Part shown: one piece after another, positions 61,767 through 64,000 of the stretch
How positions within the stretch are numbered: position 1 is the stretch's first letter
How the letters are laid out: every line of letters starts with the position of its first letter
DNA from: Eubacterium sp. 1001713B170207_170306_E7
GTDB lineage: Bacteria > Bacillota > Clostridia > Eubacteriales > Eubacteriaceae
Assembly: GCF_015547515.1 (NCBI RefSeq)
Contig: NZ_JADMVE010000006.1
Span: 80,609 to 144,608, forward strand
Direction of reading: 5' to 3'
Length of the DNA: 64,000 nt
Notes under the pieces: generated by a model
Databases searched by the model: none
What the model was told of the DNA's origin: nothing
Seen by the model: the letters and a program-made list of their open reading frames with translations, nothing else
Translations under genes and position numbers: made by a program

Positions 61767-63014
61767 ATGCGCATTAAATTTGATAAGCAGTATTTAAAAT
61801 ACTATACCTATGCGGTTTTAGGCGTCATTACCATCATTCTGTTTTATAAAATATTGGATAATCTTGGCTTTATCCTCTCAGCGATCAGCAATGTGGTGGG
61901 GTCGGCCTTTGAAATTCTGCTGCCCATCATTATGGGGGCAGTACTGGCCTATTTTTTATTCCGTCCCATGCGCTGGATTGAGAAGAAAGCCTTTAAGTAC
62001 ATTAAGGGAAGTGAGCGAAAACCAAAACTCGTCAGGCTTCTGGCCGTTTTGGTCGTCTATATCATCACGATAATCGTGGTGATCCTGTTCATGTATATCT
62101 CGATTCCGGCCATTATTGACAGTGTGGTCGGCTTAGTGAGCAGTATACCCACCTACGCGGAAGAAATCAACGCTTTTCTGATAAACCTGTCGCACCGCGG
62201 CGGTTTCCTTAAGGATCTGGTGGATATGGTACAGCTGGACCTGTCTTCGGTCCAGAGCCTGAACGCCAAGGACACCATGGACTTTATTTTCGGCGATATG
62301 AATTTTAACTCCGAATCGGTCAAGCAGATCGGAAACATCGCCGTCGGCTTTGCCAAGGGAACCACCAGCTTTTTAATCGGCTTTGTGGCGGTCTTTTTCT
62401 CCGGCTTCTACCTGATGCTGGACAAGGAAAACATTGAGCGCCAGCTGAAACGGCTGAACCGGGCGATCCTGAGCCCAAAGGCCAACAATGGCCTGAACTG
62501 GGCGGTCCGTACCATCGACGGTGTTTTTTACAAATACTTCTCGGGTAAAATCATGACCTCCGCCTTAATCGGCCTGATCTGCTACGTTGGGCTTTTGGTC
62601 CTGCGGGTGGAATACGCGCCGCTCATCGCGCTGGTGGTGGGCGTGACCAATGTCATCCCTTATTTCGGCCCCATCATCGGGGCGATCCCGGGTATTTTCC
62701 TGACATTGCTGTACAGCCCGGCCAAGGCGCTCGGGGTAGCGATCTGGATTCTCATCGTTCAGCAGTTTGACGGCAATGTGCTGGGACCAAACGTGCTGGG
62801 GAAAATCGTAGAGCTGAACCCCTTCTGGGTACTGTTCTGCGTCATGGTGGGCGGAAGCCTTTTCGGGCCCCTCGGGATGTTTGTGGCCATTCCGTTTTTT
62901 GCCGTGATCAAGGTGTTTGTCACCGAGGCGCTGGACCGGTGGGAACGGCGCAAGACAACGGTTCAGGATGAGGTTACCGATAAAATCAATGAAAATATGA
63001 AGGATCTTTTGTGA
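61767..63014 (+). CDS. AI-2E family transporter (YhhT/TqsA-like)
   Basis: A 415-aa membrane protein with about seven to eight helices and a central extracytoplasmic helical domain (about 110-200). Typical stretches are GAVLAYFLFRPMRWIEKKAF, YAPLIALVVGVTNVIPYFGPIIGAIPG and LIVQQFDGNVLGPNVLG. Family members include sodium/proton antiporters and a proposed AI-2 exporter; the substrate here is unknown. The ATG at 61767 follows AGGAGGTG; an upstream in-frame TTG has no ribosome binding site. Confidence 0.9.
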   Translation: MRIKFDKQYLKYYTYAVLGVITIILFYKILDNLGFILSAISNVVGSAFEILLPIIMGAVLAYFLFRPMRWIEKKAFKYIKGSERKPKLVRLLAVLVVYIITIIVVILFMYISIPAIIDSVVGLVSSIPTYAEEINAFLINLSHRGGFLKDLVDMVQLDLSSVQSLNAKDTMDFIFGDMNFNSESVKQIGNIAVGFAKGTTSFLIGFVAVFFSGFYLMLDKENIERQLKRLNRAILSPKANNGLNWAVRTIDGVFYKYFSGKIMTSALIGLICYVGLLVLRVEYAPLIALVVGVTNVIPYFGPIIGAIPGIFLTLLYSPAKALGVAIWILIVQQFDGNVLGPNVLGKIVELNPFWVLFCVMVGGSLFGPLGMFVAIPFFAVIKVFVTEALDRWERRKTTVQDEVTDKINENMKDLL

Positions 63015-63101
63015 CGCTGGGGCCGCCGTCCTCCGGGAATTGGCGGAACCAGGCACGCGGTTCATTAAAAATAAAACACTTTTGAAAGGATAGACAGACA
63101 A

Positions 63102-64000
63102 ATGGAAAATGTATTTGACGTACTACAAGAACGCGGTATGATCGAGCAGTGTACCAATGAGGAAGAAATCCGTAAATTATTGGGCAGCGAACCGGTCACC
63201 TTTTATATCGGCTTTGACCCGACAGCAGACAGCCTGCACGTCGGCCATTTTATCCAGATTATGGTGATGGCGCACATGCAGCGCTACGGCCACAGACCCA
63301 TCGCTCTGATCGGCGGCGGCACCACCATGATCGGGGATCCCTCCGGCAGACAGGACCTGCGCCAGGTCATGACTCAGGAACGCATTGCCGAAAACGGCGA
63401 AAAATTTAAAAAGGTTTTTGAAAAATTTTTGACCTTTGAGGATGACAGGGCCATGATGGTCAACAACGCGGAATGGCTGCTGCCTTTGAACTACATCGGC
63501 TTTTTAAGAGATGTGGGCGCCCACTTCTCGGTCAACCGGATGCTGACCGCAGAATGCTACAAATCCAGAATGGAAAAAGGGCTGACCTTCCTTGAGTTTA
63601 ACTACATGCTGCTGCAGGCCTATGATTTCTATGTGCTGCACAAGGATTACGGCTGTAAAATGCAGTTTGGGGGCAACGACCAGTGGTCCAACATCATCGC
63701 CGGGGCGGAGCTGGTGCGCCGCAAGGACGCGGAAACCGTGTACGGCATGACCTTCTCGCTGCTGACCACCAGCGAGGGCATCAAGATGGGCAAAACCGCC
63801 AAGGGCGCGCTCTGGCTTGATCCTGAAAAAACCTCACCCTACGAGTTCTACCAGTACTGGCGGAACGTGGCCGACGCGGATGTTGAGAAATGTCTGGCCA
63901 TGCTCACCTTCCTGCCCATGGATGAGGTCCACCGTCTGGGCGCCCTGGAGGGCTCTGAAATCAACAAAGCCAAGGAAATCCTGGCCTATGAAGTGACCGC
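63102..64000 (+). CDS. tyrS: Tyrosyl-tRNA synthetase (3' end cut by window edge)
   Basis: Class I synthetase charging tRNA-Tyr. The 299 or so residues present cover the catalytic domain: [18 protein letters not shown] (HIGH motif as HVGH), [43 protein letters not shown] (tyrosine and tRNA recognition) and [11 protein letters not shown] (KMSKS as KMGKT). The C-terminal anticodon-binding and S4 domains lie beyond the window. GAAAGGA precedes the ATG. The 87-base upstream gap is too short for a T-box leader. Confidence 0.95.
   Translation, partial: MENVFDVLQERGMIEQCTNEEEIRKLLGSEPVTFYIGFDPTADSLHVGHFIQIMVMAHMQRYGHRPIALIGGGTTMIGDPSGRQDLRQVMTQERIAENGEKFKKVFEKFLTFEDDRAMMVNNAEWLLPLNYIGFLRDVGAHFSVNRMLTAECYKSRMEKGLTFLEFNYMLLQAYDFYVLHKDYGCKMQFGGNDQWSNIIAGAELVRRKDAETVYGMTFSLLTTSEGIKMGKTAKGALWLDPEKTSPYEFYQYWRNVADADVEKCLAMLTFLPMDEVHRLGALEGSEINKAKEILAYEVT

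Noticed and set aside
63015-63101. T-box leader for tyrS
   Set aside because: Only 87 bases separate the genes and no specifier loop, T-box sequence or terminator is visible.

Overview
The window looks like chromosomal DNA of an anaerobic, low-to-mid GC Firmicute, most probably an acetogen of the Eubacterium limosum / callanderi group (inference). The reasons are a non-pyrrolysine MttB-type methyltransferase with a corrinoid protein, a split transketolase, a clostridial-style pdu microcompartment operon under a PocR two-component system, and strong purine-rich ribosome binding sites. No rRNA, tRNA, CRISPR array, transposase or integrase was seen.

Layout. 1-4653: mtnN (cut at the left edge), alr, a YitT-type membrane protein and a two-subunit transketolase. 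4700-8750: a promoter-to-terminator unit that looks like an undescribed small RNA (about 4979-5138), then an XRE regulator and a DUF3987 ATPase, closed by a 24-bp perfect inverted repeat. 8866-13677: a large surface adhesin with eight Cna_B repeats and an NPNTG anchor. 13833-20636: pyrG, an oriC-like cluster of five perfect DnaA boxes, nadE, an AlkC-like protein, and the reverse-strand trmB-plsC pair. 20811-21095: palindromic repeats. 21150-27802: a quaternary-amine demethylation locus (corrinoid protein, two GntR regulators, MFS transporter, MttB homologue, BCCT transporter). 28286-31159: a P1B metal ATPase behind a CsoR-like operator, and birA.

31519-48915 is a B12-dependent 1,2-propanediol microcompartment locus. 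A PocR-domain histidine kinase and an AraC-type response regulator precede pduA, B, C, D, E, G, H, a K-like shell protein, L, a eutJ-like gene, a flavoprotein in the pduM position, N, O, P, S, an uncharacterised membrane protein, and T. PduCDE converts propanediol to propionaldehyde, PduGH and PduO keep the B12 enzyme active, PduP makes propionyl-CoA, PduL makes propionyl-phosphate, and PduS links to electron transfer. No alcohol dehydrogenase (pduQ) or kinase (pduW) is present here.

Directly downstream, 49044-56310 holds the least familiar part: a ParA ATPase and an Ala/Glu/Lys-rich coiled-coil protein, which together resemble the McdA/McdB carboxysome-positioning pair; two small membrane or surface proteins; and a VWA - MoxR ATPase - VWA set resembling CbbQ/CbbO and NorQ/NorD activases. 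A role for these in positioning or maintaining the microcompartment or its enzymes is a hypothesis based on position and domain type. 56343-64000 returns to housekeeping: GH25 lysozyme, PAP2 phosphatase, ung, a HAD hydrolase, ispE, a FadR-type regulator, lspA with an unusual tail, an AI-2E family transporter, and tyrS (cut at the right edge).
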